The notes under the pieces were generated by a model that worked only from the letters and a program-made list of their open reading frames with translations, was not told where the DNA came from and searched no databases. Position numbers and translations under genes: made by a program. DNA of 64,000 nucleotides from SHLQ01 sp033344795. Lineage in GTDB: Bacteria; Actinomycetota; Acidimicrobiia; Acidimicrobiales; SHLQ01. The stretch lies in assembly GCA_033344795.1 (NCBI GenBank), contig JAWPMS010000001.1, positions 1,798,001-1,862,000 on the forward strand. The letters are read 5' to 3'. Below are positions 1 through 8,918 of the stretch, one piece after another. Within the stretch, counting starts at the first letter, position 1, and every line of letters starts with the position of its first letter.

Positions 1-894
1 GTTGATCGGGGTACCGAACACCTGATGACCGGGTTGCCCTATCTGATCCGCGTCGCAGGATACGGCTTCACCAAACCGAAGAACCGGGTGCCGGGTCTGG
101 ATGTCGCGGGCATCGTGGTCGAAGTTGGCGCGGCGGTTACCCGGTTCAGCCCAGGCGATGAAGTATTCGGTATCTCCAATGGCTCGTTTGCTCAATACGC
201 TGCGGCCGCTGAGGACAAGCTGGCGTTGAAACCAGCAAACCTGAGCTTCGAACACGCTGCTGTCGCCGCAGTTTCCGGGAGCACGGCACTGCAAGCGTTG
301 ACCGACGTCGGCAACCTCCAGGCCGGCCAGCAAGTGTTGGTCATCGGTGCCTCGGGTGGCGTCGGTACCTATGCCGTCCAGCTGGCCAAGGCGCTTGGGG
401 GTGAGGTCACTGGCGTGGCGAGTACAGCCAAACTCGATCTGGTTCGCTCGCTCGGCGCAGACCACGTGATCGATTACACCCAGACCGACTTCACCGATGG
501 CGACGTTCGCTACGACCTCGTTCTCGACATCGGCGGACGCACGAGCGTGCATCGGTTGCGTCAAGCCCTGACGCCTGACGGCACATTGGTGATCGTCGGT
601 GGAGAAGACGGAAACAAGGTGACGGGTGGTATCGGCCGGCAGGTTCTGGCCATGACACTCTCACCGTTCGTTGGTCAGCGCCTGACAACGTTCATCGGTG
701 CGGAGCACTACACGTACATCGAACGTTTGGCCGAGCTGCTGGCGTCCGGTGATGTGACGCCGGTCGTCGGCCAACGATTTGAGCTGGAGCAGCTCCCCGA
801 GGCGATGCGGCTTCTCGCCGCCGGCCAGGCAAGCGGCAAGACCGCGATCATCGTGCCTTCCGTCGATCAGGCTTACGCCTTGCCGCGGAACTGA
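1..894 (+). CDS. Zinc-less MDR oxidoreductase (quinone reductase-like), 5' truncated
   Basis: The frame is open from base 1, so the true start lies upstream; the first in-frame ATG at 25 is internal. This is a medium-chain dehydrogenase/reductase of the quinone oxidoreductase type: a GroES-like region (PGLDVAGIV, then GDEVFGI), followed by a Rossmann fold with VIGASGGVGTYAVQLAK and SLGADHVIDY. It probably reduces a quinone or enone with NADPH. The structural and catalytic zinc ligands of alcohol dehydrogenases are absent. Its 3' end overlaps the convergent ABC transporter gene by 22 bp. Substrate unknown. Confidence 0.85.
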   Translation, partial: VDRGTEHLMTGLPYLIRVAGYGFTKPKNRVPGLDVAGIVVEVGAAVTRFSPGDEVFGISNGSFAQYAAAAEDKLALKPANLSFEHAAVAAVSGSTALQALTDVGNLQAGQQVLVIGASGGVGTYAVQLAKALGGEVTGVASTAKLDLVRSLGADHVIDYTQTDFTDGDVRYDLVLDIGGRTSVHRLRQALTPDGTLVIVGGEDGNKVTGGIGRQVLAMTLSPFVGQRLTTFIGAEHYTYIERLAELLASGDVTPVVGQRFELEQLPEAMRLLAAGQASGKTAIIVPSVDQAYALPRN

Positions 895-2714
895 GCGCTA
901 TAGAGCTGATGGTAGAAGCCCTCGATTGCCAGGAGTTCGTCGTGAGTTCCGGCCTCGGTGATCTCTCCGTCCTGCAACACCAGGATCATGTCGGCATCTC
1001 GCACGGTTGAGAGCCGGTGGGCAATGACGAAGCTGGTTCGCCCCTCCATGAGCTTGAGCAGCGCGTTCTGGAGAGCACGTTCTGTGCGTGTATCGACCGA
1101 GCTTGTCGCCTCGTCGAGCACCAACAGCTTCGGGTCGGCAATGGCGGTACGCGCAATGGCGATCAACTGACGCTGCCCGAGCGACAGGTTGTTTCCGCCC
1201 TCGGAGATCACCGTGTCGTACCCGTTCGGAAGCGACATGATGAACCGATGCGCGTTCGCCAAGGTGGCCGCTTCGACGATCTCCTCGTCGGTCGCGTCGA
1301 GTCGGCCGAACCGAATGTTGTTTCGAACCGTGTCGGTGAACAGGTAGGTGCGCTGCAGAACGATGCCGAGCTGATCGCGAAGTGAGTCCTTGGTGACGTC
1401 TCGGATATCGACGCCGTCAACGGTGACCGAGCCGGAACTGATGTCGTAGAACCGATTCAGAACATTGATGATCGTTGACTTTCCGGCGCCGGTGGGTCCG
1501 ACGAGGCCGATCATCTGACCGGGTTCGGCAACGAAGCTGACATCGCTCAGGATCGGTTGGCCTTCCACATACTCGAAGTCGACCTTGTCGAAGACGACTC
1601 TGCCCTCGACGGGAGGCAAGTCCTCGGCATCGGGAGCGTTCACGAGGTCTGGCTGCTCGTCGAGGAGGGCGAAGATACGGGTGCCGCCGGCGAGCGCCGA
1701 GAAGATTGACGTGATCGTGCTGGCGATGCGTCCGAGAGGTTGGCCCACGCGGCTGGCATAGGTGACAAATGCGGCGATCAGACCAATCGTGACACCACCG
1801 CCTTGTGGATCGTCGGACACGGCGAGCCACGCGCCAATGCTGACAACGGAAACCGTCGACAGATTTCCGAGCCCGAACATCAACGGCATGATGACGGCAG
1901 TCAAGCTTTGCGCCCGAATGCCAAGCGCCCGGGTCTGTTCGTTCACCTCGGCGAATTCGGCTTCGGCCTGCTCTTGTCGGTCGAGCGAGATCACGGCGCG
2001 CTGGCCGGTGAGGCGTTCCTCCGCAGAAGCGTTGAGCTGGCCGATCGTGCGTTGGTAGGCGCCAAAGCGTGGCCCACTCATCTTGCCGAGCCTTCCGACC
2101 AACCACATCGAGAACGGCACGGGAATCATCACCGCAAGCGTCAGTCGCCAATCGAGTGCGAACATGATCACGAGCAACGAGCTGATTTGTACGAACGCCC
2201 AGAAGATCGTCAACAGATTCTGGCTGAGTAACTGGTCCACCGCATCGACATCGTTGGTGACTCGGCTCATCAGATCGCCGGTGCGATTCCGATCGAAGAA
2301 TCTCGTCGAAAGGCTCTGCAGCTTCCGGGCGAGCTCCTTGCGGATGTCGAGCATGATCTTCTGCGCGACCTGAGCGATCATCCGGCTGTAGACGACCGCC
2401 GTGGCCCATGCGACCAGGTACGTGCCGGCCAAGAGCAGCACGATCAGTTGCAGGCCTCCGCGGTCGCGATTGCCAATGAACTCATCGATGGCGCGGCCCT
2501 GTAGCCACGGGGCGAGCAAGGCGCTGATCGAGGAAACAACGACAAGCACGGCGGCGACGATCACCTGGAATCGCCATGGCCTGACGTATTCAAGCAGCCG
2601 TCGGAACGTCCTGCTCGAGTTCTCGTCGCGGGACGCCGTGGGGTCGATTGGACCGCCGGGACCGCGTCGGGAGGCGAGGTCGGCGCTGCCGCGTTGAGAC
2701 TGGGTCGACGTCAT
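873..2714 (-). CDS. ABC exporter half-transporter, canonical ATPase subunit
   Basis: 613 aa. An N-terminal six-helix ABC exporter membrane domain (about residues 50-350) precedes an ATPase domain: Walker A GPTGAGKST at 406-414, signature LSLGQ at 510-514, Walker B ending LDE with catalytic Glu535, and a normal switch histidine in AHRLST. It overlaps the upstream half-transporter gene by 4 bp (ATGA), so the two are probably made together as a heterodimer. This subunit supplies the intact Glu and His, but its signature motif is altered (L for the first G). Substrate cannot be read from the sequence; lipids, peptides and drugs are typical for this family. Confidence 0.92.
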   Translation of the reverse strand: MTSTQSQRGSADLASRRGPGGPIDPTASRDENSSRTFRRLLEYVRPWRFQVIVAAVLVVVSSISALLAPWLQGRAIDEFIGNRDRGGLQLIVLLLAGTYLVAWATAVVYSRMIAQVAQKIMLDIRKELARKLQSLSTRFFDRNRTGDLMSRVTNDVDAVDQLLSQNLLTIFWAFVQISSLLVIMFALDWRLTLAVMIPVPFSMWLVGRLGKMSGPRFGAYQRTIGQLNASAEERLTGQRAVISLDRQEQAEAEFAEVNEQTRALGIRAQSLTAVIMPLMFGLGNLSTVSVVSIGAWLAVSDDPQGGGVTIGLIAAFVTYASRVGQPLGRIASTITSIFSALAGGTRIFALLDEQPDLVNAPDAEDLPPVEGRVVFDKVDFEYVEGQPILSDVSFVAEPGQMIGLVGPTGAGKSTIINVLNRFYDISSGSVTVDGVDIRDVTKDSLRDQLGIVLQRTYLFTDTVRNNIRFGRLDATDEEIVEAATLANAHRFIMSLPNGYDTVISEGGNNLSLGQRQLIAIARTAIADPKLLVLDEATSSVDTRTERALQNALLKLMEGRTSFVIAHRLSTVRDADMILVLQDGEITEAGTHDELLAIEGFYHQLYSAQFRGKA

Positions 2715-4456
2715 GCCACGGGCTCCCCGAGTTGGGATCGGTAGATCTCTTGGTAAATCGGTGAGGTCAACAGCAGCTCGTCGTGGGTTCCTTGTGCGGC
2801 GATTTCGCCGTCTTCGAGAAGCACGATCACGTCGGCGCCGAGCGCCGTGCTGATCCGTTGGGCGACGAGGATCACCGTGACGTCGACCAGCGATTCGAAG
2901 ACCACTTGAATCTTCGCTTCGGTCTCGAGATCGACGGCGCTTGTGGAGTCGTCGAAGATCAAAACCTTGGGGTCGACGACCAACGTGCGGGCGATCGAGA
3001 GGCGCTGTCGTTGCCCGCCCGAGAGGTTGGCGCCGCCTTGTTCGACGATCGATTCGTATCCGTTCTCCATGGCGACGATGAACTCGTGGGCTTGTGCCGC
3101 CTTCGCTGCTGCGATGATCTCGTCGTCTGTGGCCCCGCTACGGCCAAAGCGCAGATTGCTCTCGACGGTTCCGCTGAACAGATACGGCTCTTGAAGTGCG
3201 ATGCCGATGTTGCCGCGGAGCGAGCTCTTGTTGAGATCGCGGACGTCGATTCCACCGACTCGCACCGTGCCGTGCGAGGCGTCGTAGAAGCGGGGGATGA
3301 GGTTGACGAGCGTAGATTTTCCCGAGCCCGTCGCACCAAGAATTGCGACGGTCGTGCCGCCCGGAATGTGCAGGTTGATGCCTCGCAGCACACAGTCTGC
3401 GTGGGCGGTATCGGCTCGGTAGTGAAACGCGACGTTGTCAAACGTGATGTCGAGCGGGCCCGATGTCGTCGGAAGAGATTGCCCATCCTCTGCGACAACA
3501 ACGTCGGCTTGCTCGTTGATCACCTCGGCGATCCGTTTCATCGAGGCACCAGCAGCAGACATCAGCGGTTGGAGGAACGCGAAGAACATCATTGGCATGG
3601 CAATGAAGGCCATGAACTGAATGAACGCGACGAGGTCGCCCTGACTCAGGTCGCCGTCGATGACGTTGCCGCCACCGATCCAAAGAACGGCGGCGATGCC
3701 GAGCGAGGTCAAGAGAATCAGTGAAGGAAACAGCGCGGCGATGAGTTGATTCACCAACGTGGCGTCGTCTGCAAGGTCCCCGGCCGCCTCGTCGAATCGC
3801 TCCACTTCATGGTCTTGGCGGACGAAGGCTTTGATGACCTCGGCTCCCTGGATGTTCTCTTGGAGCACTGTGTTCAGCCGATCCAGTCGGCCCTGTACCC
3901 GGTCGTACAACACGTTGGATCGCACGATCACGTACCAAACCAGCAGGCCGATCACCGGAACCATCACGAACACAATGGGAACCAGCGAGACATCGATCAC
4001 GAGGATGGCGATGAGCGCACCCAGAAAGCTCACGGGGATCTGGACGACGAATGACACGGCGATCGTCAGCAGTGTCGTGACTTTGGTGACGTCACTCGTG
4101 AGGCGCGTCAGGATCTCTCCAGAGGTCAAGCGGTCGAGGTTGCCAAACGACAGATGCTGGACGTGGCTGTAGAGGTCGCGGCGTAAATCGGTGATCGTAT
4201 GAAAGGCGAAACGAACGCCGAGAAGGCTCGAGATCGCCGAAGCTGCGACGCCGGCGAGGATCAACCCGACCATGATCAGCGCAGTGCGCAGCACCGTCGA
4301 GGAGTCTTCGGTCGCGATGCCCTCATCGATGATTCGCGAGGTGAGAAGGGGGATCGCCAAGTTGATCAGCACCCCGAGGACCGATGCGAGCGACCCAGCC
4401 GCGGCGAGATGCCAATACTGTCTGGCCCAGGGCCAGATCAACTTGATTGCGTTCAC
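2711..4456 (-). CDS. ABC exporter half-transporter, degenerate ATPase subunit
   Basis: 581 aa, the first gene of the two-gene exporter operon. A membrane domain (about residues 15-310) is followed by an ATPase domain with Walker A GATGSGKST at 374-382 and a canonical LSGGQ at 478-482. The catalytic Glu after Walker B is Asp503 (FDDSTSAVD) and the switch His is Gln533 (AQRIST). In a heterodimer its LSGGQ would complete the partner's intact site, while its own Walker B faces the partner's altered LSLGQ. That gives one hydrolytic and one degenerate site, as in TM287/288-type exporters. Confidence 0.92.
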   Translation of the reverse strand: MNAIKLIWPWARQYWHLAAAGSLASVLGVLINLAIPLLTSRIIDEGIATEDSSTVLRTALIMVGLILAGVAASAISSLLGVRFAFHTITDLRRDLYSHVQHLSFGNLDRLTSGEILTRLTSDVTKVTTLLTIAVSFVVQIPVSFLGALIAILVIDVSLVPIVFVMVPVIGLLVWYVIVRSNVLYDRVQGRLDRLNTVLQENIQGAEVIKAFVRQDHEVERFDEAAGDLADDATLVNQLIAALFPSLILLTSLGIAAVLWIGGGNVIDGDLSQGDLVAFIQFMAFIAMPMMFFAFLQPLMSAAGASMKRIAEVINEQADVVVAEDGQSLPTTSGPLDITFDNVAFHYRADTAHADCVLRGINLHIPGGTTVAILGATGSGKSTLVNLIPRFYDASHGTVRVGGIDVRDLNKSSLRGNIGIALQEPYLFSGTVESNLRFGRSGATDDEIIAAAKAAQAHEFIVAMENGYESIVEQGGANLSGGQRQRLSIARTLVVDPKVLIFDDSTSAVDLETEAKIQVVFESLVDVTVILVAQRISTALGADVIVLLEDGEIAAQGTHDELLLTSPIYQEIYRSQLGEPVA

Positions 4457-4500
4457 CCACTCACCGTATCGGTGTAAGTCACTAACGATAGGTGAGTGCG

Positions 4501-4536
4501 AAAGGGCTCGGAAGCAACATGCCTCCGAGCCCTTCG
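4501..4536 (-). terminator. Probable intrinsic terminator
   Basis: Perfect 11-bp stem AAGGGCTCGGA (4502-4512) / TCCGAGCCCTT (4524-4534) with an 11-nt loop. Read on the minus strand it lies just past the stop of the PF03640-type lipoprotein gene and is followed by TTT. It also separates that operon from the ABC exporter operon downstream. Confidence 0.7.
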
Positions 4537-4556
4537 AAATTTGCGAAGCTGGTGGC

Positions 4557-5543
4557 TTAGTAGCCGTCGTCTCCCTCGGCGTCGCTCTCCGACGCTGGGG
4601 TCGAAGCTGCTGATGCGCTCTCGGCCGCGTCGCCGTCCTTGATCAGCCCGCCGTCTGGTGTGGCGACAAACCACACGTCTCCGGACCCCTGACCGTTGAC
4701 GTCGCCGGGCGCCCCATCACCGGCAAAGCGGTACAGCGGCCAGACGCCGGCGTTGAGTTGGAACGTTCCGTCTGGACGCTCGCTGACGCTGAAGACCTCT
4801 GCGTCGAGATCTGCGGGAAGCTCAGCCGAGTCGACGAACACCGGCGGCCATGCGTCAGCACACGCACCTTCGCAGGACGGCACGCCATCCGTATCGTTGA
4901 GGAAACCGTAGAGGGTGAGCCCGGCTTCGTCGACGAGAGCGTCGCCGATCGGGGTGCTGGCCACAGCGACGATCGAAGCGACCTCCGCTGGTGCGTCGGT
5001 GGCTGCGTCGGCTGATTCCTCGGGGGCATCGGTCACGAGAATGCCGTCGGTTCCAACAACGAACCAGACATCGCCCGATCCTTGCCCGTTGAGGTCGGTC
5101 GCGACTGTGTCGCCAGCGAAGTAGTAGAGCGGCCACTTGCCAGCGACCAGTTGCAGCTGCCCGTCATCACGAGCGACCGCGTTGAAGATGCCCGAATCGA
5201 GTCCGGGTGCAACGGTCCAGTCCTCGCCGACGATCAAGGGGGGCCACGCATCGGCACACGTGCCGTAACACGCAGATGTCGCGTCGACATCGTTGGTGAA
5301 TCCGTAGACGGCGCGACCATCGGCACCGAAGAGAATGTCGCCCAACTCGGACTCGCCGGCGGTGACCGCTACTGCATTGGAAGCAGCGTCGGCCGCAGGT
5401 GCGGCGGGAGCGGTCGTGGGGGAGTCGGCAGCTGCTGCCGGAGCAACGAGTGGGGCCGGATCGCTTCCGCATGCGGTGAAGAGCAGTGCCGCGGCGAAGA
5501 GTCCGCCGAGCAGTTTCTTGTTGAGGGGTGTTGTCGTGGTCAT
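4557..5543 (-). CDS. Lipoprotein with two PF03640-type secreted repeats
   Basis: 328 aa. A signal peptide ends in lipobox LFTAC with the lipidated Cys at 25. After a low-complexity Ala/Pro linker come two copies of the COG4315/PF03640 repeat (about 65-165 and 195-295), each with YGF.ND, a C-x3-C-ADAWPP element (Cys92/96 and Cys224/228), WPLY and NGQGSGDVWFV. The family is extracytoplasmic, of unknown function, and often lies beside redox proteins. It is the last gene after the b561-like and cupredoxin genes (35-bp gap), which suggests a role in electron transfer outside the membrane; that role is inference. Confidence 0.85.
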   Translation of the reverse strand: MTTTTPLNKKLLGGLFAAALLFTACGSDPAPLVAPAAAADSPTTAPAAPAADAASNAVAVTAGESELGDILFGADGRAVYGFTNDVDATSACYGTCADAWPPLIVGEDWTVAPGLDSGIFNAVARDDGQLQLVAGKWPLYYFAGDTVATDLNGQGSGDVWFVVGTDGILVTDAPEESADAATDAPAEVASIVAVASTPIGDALVDEAGLTLYGFLNDTDGVPSCEGACADAWPPVFVDSAELPADLDAEVFSVSERPDGTFQLNAGVWPLYRFAGDGAPGDVNGQGSGDVWFVATPDGGLIKDGDAAESASAASTPASESDAEGDDGY

Positions 5544-5578
5544 TTCTGTTCCTTTGGGTTTGGTTTGGTTGGTGGTGG

Positions 5579-5992
5579 TCAGGACTGGACGGTGATGGTG
5601 GAGACCATCGATGGATGGAGAGAGCAGAAGAACTGATACGTCCCCGGTGTCGTTGGCATGGTCAACGTCGCGGTCGATCCGCTGTTGAGGATTCCCGTGT
5701 CGAAGGAGCCGTCATTGGCGGTCATCGTGTGCGGGGCGCTGTCGACGTTCGAGACGGTGATCTGTTCGCCCGGGCTGACCGTCGTGGCGCCGCCGAAGGA
5801 GAAGTTTTGAATGCTCACCGTTTGCGCGGCGGCTGCGGCCGGCGCGCTCTGGTCGGTGGTATCGGCTGCGACTGCGGCGACCGGAGCAGGTGTCGCTGTC
5901 GACGCCTGGCGGGCGGGAAGAAACAGTGCTCCGACTGCGATGATCGCGCCGATCGTGCAGATTGCAAGGGTGATGGAGACGCGTTTGGTCAT
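5579..5992 (-). CDS. Membrane-anchored or secreted cupredoxin (plastocyanin-like)
   Basis: 137 aa. An N-terminal hydrophobic segment (about 7-25) and Ala-rich linker precede a single cupredoxin domain. A complete type 1 copper site is visible: His88 (SAPHTM), Cys123, His126 and Met129 in FFCSLHPSM. It should carry single electrons outside the membrane. It lies between a multi-helix membrane protein and a PF03640 lipoprotein on the same strand, all three facing away from an ECF sigma gene. Partner proteins are inferred from position only. Confidence 0.88.
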   Translation of the reverse strand: MTKRVSITLAICTIGAIIAVGALFLPARQASTATPAPVAAVAADTTDQSAPAAAAAQTVSIQNFSFGGATTVSPGEQITVSNVDSAPHTMTANDGSFDTGILNSGSTATLTMPTTPGTYQFFCSLHPSMVSTITVQS

Positions 5993-6070
5993 GGTGGTGT
6001 CCTTTCTGGACGGTTGTGTTTGCGAGTTGGAGCGCCGACCCCAAAGGAGAAGGGGACGGCGGGAACGGGG

Positions 6071-6646
6071 TCAGACCCCCGGGAAGCCGATCGTGGTGAA
6101 GAACCAGAACGACGAGGTGAACCAGATGCCGACCAGAATTGCGACCAACGAACCGCCGGCGATCGGAAGGGCCCATCCTGGGAGTTGTTTCGATCGGAGG
6201 ACCAACATCTTGGTGACGAACGCTCCGTAGAACGCACATCCGAATAGCGAGTGCAGCAGCACCCGAGTCGTCGTCTGTTGGAACCCAAGGGCCCAGAGGC
6301 AGTGGTAGGCGACGGGGAGCGTGAAGAGAAATGCCACGGTTCCGAGCCAGCGATGCATGGGAGCGACCCATGCCGGGGCAGAACCGGCGCCGGGTAGCCG
6401 TCCCCACATCCACAGCGCCGATGTGAGTTGTCCGACTGCCAGGAGACCAGCGACCGTGGCAAACCATGCCTTCATGGGGAGAACGGCCGGGAAACCGAAG
6501 GCAAAGATGCCTTGCCCGGTGGGTGTGTGGATTCGTGCGTACGTTCCCAGGCTGACCGACACGAGGCCGCCGATCGCTGCATATCGAATGAGCAAGGCCG
6601 TGTGCCCTGCCTCGGGTTCTGTCTGCTGAACCGCTGTAGTCGTCAT
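6071..6646 (-). CDS. Multi-pass membrane protein, DUF6529/cytochrome b561-like
   Basis: 191 aa from the ATG giving MTTTAVQQTEPE; the frame is open further upstream but that stretch has no coding character. About five transmembrane helices are visible, with histidines near helix ends (PMHRWLG, AYHCLW, LLHSLFG) that could ligate b-type haem. It resembles the actinobacterial DUF6529 family, recalled by pattern and not checked. First gene of a probable operon with the cupredoxin and the PF03640 lipoprotein, it could pass electrons across the membrane to them. Haem binding is inference. Confidence 0.72.
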   Translation of the reverse strand: MTTTAVQQTEPEAGHTALLIRYAAIGGLVSVSLGTYARIHTPTGQGIFAFGFPAVLPMKAWFATVAGLLAVGQLTSALWMWGRLPGAGSAPAWVAPMHRWLGTVAFLFTLPVAYHCLWALGFQQTTTRVLLHSLFGCAFYGAFVTKMLVLRSKQLPGWALPIAGGSLVAILVGIWFTSSFWFFTTIGFPGV

Positions 6647-6763
6647 TCGTCCATTCCTTCGTGTCAACGCTGTGGTGAGTGCTTCTGAGTACCTGTACGC
6701 AGCGCTCCGCGATTCGGTTCGCGATTCGTGCAAAGTTTCTTGCGGGGGCAGAATGGCGGGGAC
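6647..6763. promoter_or_regulatory. Divergent promoter region, redox trio / ECF sigma
   Basis: This 117-bp space separates the divergent b561-like and sigma genes. It holds a direct repeat GCGATTCG at 6709-6716 and 6721-6728, 12 bp apart, which could belong to an autoregulated ECF promoter. No convincing sigma-70-type -35/-10 pair was seen. Confidence 0.4.
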
Positions 6764-7333
6764 ATGGATGACCTGATCGCCCGGTTCCGGGCCGGTGATG
6801 AAACCGCGGTTCGCGCGATCCATCAGCGCTACGCCGGCGCGGTTCGCACCGTGGCGAGGTCGATGATGTCCGACCCCGAATTGGTCTCTGAGGTTGTGCA
6901 GCAGACGTTCATCAAGGCGTGGCGAGCCATCGACAGCTTCGACGAGGGTCGCGACTTTGCCCCGTGGCTCTATTCGATCGCTCGCCGCACGGCCATCGAT
7001 GTGCTGCGCACGGAGAAACGGCCGACCACGGGCGACCATGAACCGGAAACAGACGTTGCGGTCACCTCGATCTCATTCGAACGCACGTGGGAGATCTACG
7101 AGGTGCGCCAGGCGATCGACGCGCTGCCCGGAGAGGAACGCGAGGTCGTTCGACTATCTCATCTCATGGGGCTGACACATCCAGAGATCGCCGAGAGGTT
7201 GGGAATTCCCGTCGGAACGGTGAAGTCGCGTTCTGGGCGAGCGAACAAACGGCTCCACGTCGCGCTGCAGCATCTGCAACGCCCCGCGAACCAGCGAGGC
7301 GTTTCCTTCGTACAGGGAGATGAAGAGCAATGA
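6764..7333 (+). CDS. ECF RNA polymerase sigma factor
   Basis: 189 aa from the ATG beginning MDDLIARF; an in-frame ATG 36 nt upstream (6728) lies in the repeat region and is less likely. Sigma region 2 is clear (HQRYAGAVRTVAR, then QQTFIKAWRAI and APWLYSIARRTAIDVLR), and region 4 has the helix-turn-helix HPEIAERLGIPVGTVKSR. It overlaps the anti-sigma gene by ATGA. Its likely targets include its own operon and the divergent redox trio; this is inference from position. Confidence 0.93.
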   Translation: MDDLIARFRAGDETAVRAIHQRYAGAVRTVARSMMSDPELVSEVVQQTFIKAWRAIDSFDEGRDFAPWLYSIARRTAIDVLRTEKRPTTGDHEPETDVAVTSISFERTWEIYEVRQAIDALPGEEREVVRLSHLMGLTHPEIAERLGIPVGTVKSRSGRANKRLHVALQHLQRPANQRGVSFVQGDEEQ

Positions 7334-7986
7334 CAGACGATCCCTTCAACGACGAACTTACCGAAGACGACGAAGCGCATCTCGCCGCGTTCTTGAGCGA
7401 CCCGGGTCTGTGGGAAGAGCCGAGCATGGAAGACGAGGACGCCATCGTTGCTGCCATCCGCGCAGAAGCGGCGCTGTTTCCTCGGCCAGAGCGAGAGGAC
7501 GTTGCAGAGCTCCCCGCAAACGTGATCCCGATTTCTCGGGCTCGTCGTTGGCTTGCGCCGGTCGCCGTTGGAATCGCCGCTGCCTTGGTTGTGTTGGCGG
7601 GTTTCGCATTCGTCACTGCCGGCGACGATGATCCAGAAGGAGTGGTGCTCGCTCTCGAAGGCACCGACATCGCACCGGACGCCACAGCGGAAGCCGTCGT
7701 CGCTCCACTTCAGGCGGGCACTCGAATCGTTCTCGACGTCTCCGGACTGCCGCCAGCCGATCCGGGCACGTACTACGAAGCCTGGATGCGGGTGGATGCT
7801 GAGATTGGTGTCAGCGCGGGCACATTCCACCTGCGCGGCGGCGATGCCACGATCGAGTTGTGGTCCGGGGTCACGCCAACCGACTATCCATTGATCACGG
7901 TGACCGTGCAGTCCGAAGCACAGCCCGAATCATCCGGCGTTGTCGTGCTGAAGGGGCTGTTGGACCCGAGCGATTTCGGCGGCTGA
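7330..7986 (+). CDS. Membrane-bound anti-sigma factor (RskA-like C-terminus)
   Basis: 218 aa. An acidic cytoplasmic N-terminus without a zinc-binding HxxxCxxC motif is followed by one transmembrane helix (about 75-97) and an extracytoplasmic domain typical of anti-sigma-K proteins (GTYYEAWMR, GTFHLRGG, then ITVTVQ). It should hold the upstream sigma factor at the membrane until released by a signal or by proteolysis. The 4-bp overlap with the sigma gene supports coupled synthesis. Confidence 0.85.
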   Translation: MTDDPFNDELTEDDEAHLAAFLSDPGLWEEPSMEDEDAIVAAIRAEAALFPRPEREDVAELPANVIPISRARRWLAPVAVGIAAALVVLAGFAFVTAGDDDPEGVVLALEGTDIAPDATAEAVVAPLQAGTRIVLDVSGLPPADPGTYYEAWMRVDAEIGVSAGTFHLRGGDATIELWSGVTPTDYPLITVTVQSEAQPESSGVVVLKGLLDPSDFGG

Positions 7987-8027
7987 CACTGCGCCTCGTC
8001 AGGCCTGTGGGTGCGTAGCGTGTTTCC

Positions 8028-8918
8028 ATGACTTTGACCGCTGCGGACGACTCCGCGCCGCGCCACATCCTCACCCTCAAGTGTCCCGATGCTCCGGGCA
8101 TCGTGCATACCGTCTCGGGCGCATTGCTGGAAGTCGGTGGGAACATTCTCGAGAACGCTCAGTTCAGTGAACCCGAGACGAATACGTTCTGTCTGCGCAC
8201 CGACTTTGTCAGCATCGAGGCGGATCCGGACTCGATAAAGAAGGTGATCGGTGACCGGCTGGTCGACGAGCGTGACATCGACCTGAGTCTGGCCGAGCTC
8301 TCCGTTCACCCAGTTGGGGATCGGCCCCGCATCATGATCCTCGTGTCGAAGTTCGATCACTGTCTGGTCGATCTCTTGTATCGCTGGCGCAACGGAGGTT
8401 TGCCCGTCGACATTCCGGTGATCGCTTCGAACCATCTCGATTGTGCCGACGTAGCCGAACGATATGGCATCCCGTTTGTGCATCTGCCCATCACCAAAGA
8501 AACCAAGCCGCACCAAGAGGCTCAGATCAAAGCGCTCATCGATGAGCATGACGTCGACCTACTGGTTCTCGCTCGCTACATGCAGATACTGAGTGATGAC
8601 ATGTGCCGCTTTCTCGACGGTCGGGCGATCAACATTCACCATTCATTCCTCCCCGGTTTCAAAGGTGCCAAGCCATATCACCAGGCTCACGCTCGCGGCG
8701 TGAAGCTCGTCGGAGCAACAGCCCACTTCGTGACCGCCGATCTCGACGAGGGTCCGATCATCGAACAAGACGTGGCCCGCGTCGGACACGAGAAGACAGC
8801 TGCTCAGCTGGTCGAGCTTGGTCAGGACACCGAGCGGCTGGTGCTCTCCCGCGCGGTTCGTCGCTGGGCCGAACATCGGGTGTTCATGGTGGGCGACAAG
8901 ACGGTCGTCTTCGCATGA
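8028..8918 (+). CDS. purU: Formyltetrahydrofolate deformylase
   Basis: 296 aa, full length for PurU. An N-terminal ACT domain (LTLKCPDAPGIVHTVSGAL) is followed by a formyltransferase-fold hydrolase domain with INIHHSFLPGFKGA, then TAHFVTADLDEGPII, which carry the family's Asn, His and Asp active-site residues. It hydrolyses 10-formyl-THF to formate and THF, balancing one-carbon pools. The stop overlaps the start of the next gene (ATGA), so it is coupled to a P-loop kinase and a sugar phosphorylase, an unexpected partnership. Confidence 0.95.
   Translation: MTLTAADDSAPRHILTLKCPDAPGIVHTVSGALLEVGGNILENAQFSEPETNTFCLRTDFVSIEADPDSIKKVIGDRLVDERDIDLSLAELSVHPVGDRPRIMILVSKFDHCLVDLLYRWRNGGLPVDIPVIASNHLDCADVAERYGIPFVHLPITKETKPHQEAQIKALIDEHDVDLLVLARYMQILSDDMCRFLDGRAINIHHSFLPGFKGAKPYHQAHARGVKLVGATAHFVTADLDEGPIIEQDVARVGHEKTAAQLVELGQDTERLVLSRAVRRWAEHRVFMVGDKTVVFA

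Noticed and set aside
6694..6699. TGTACG in the ECF sigma divergent region
   Set aside because: Single site far from the sulfur island; a 6-mer is expected by chance many times in 64 kb.
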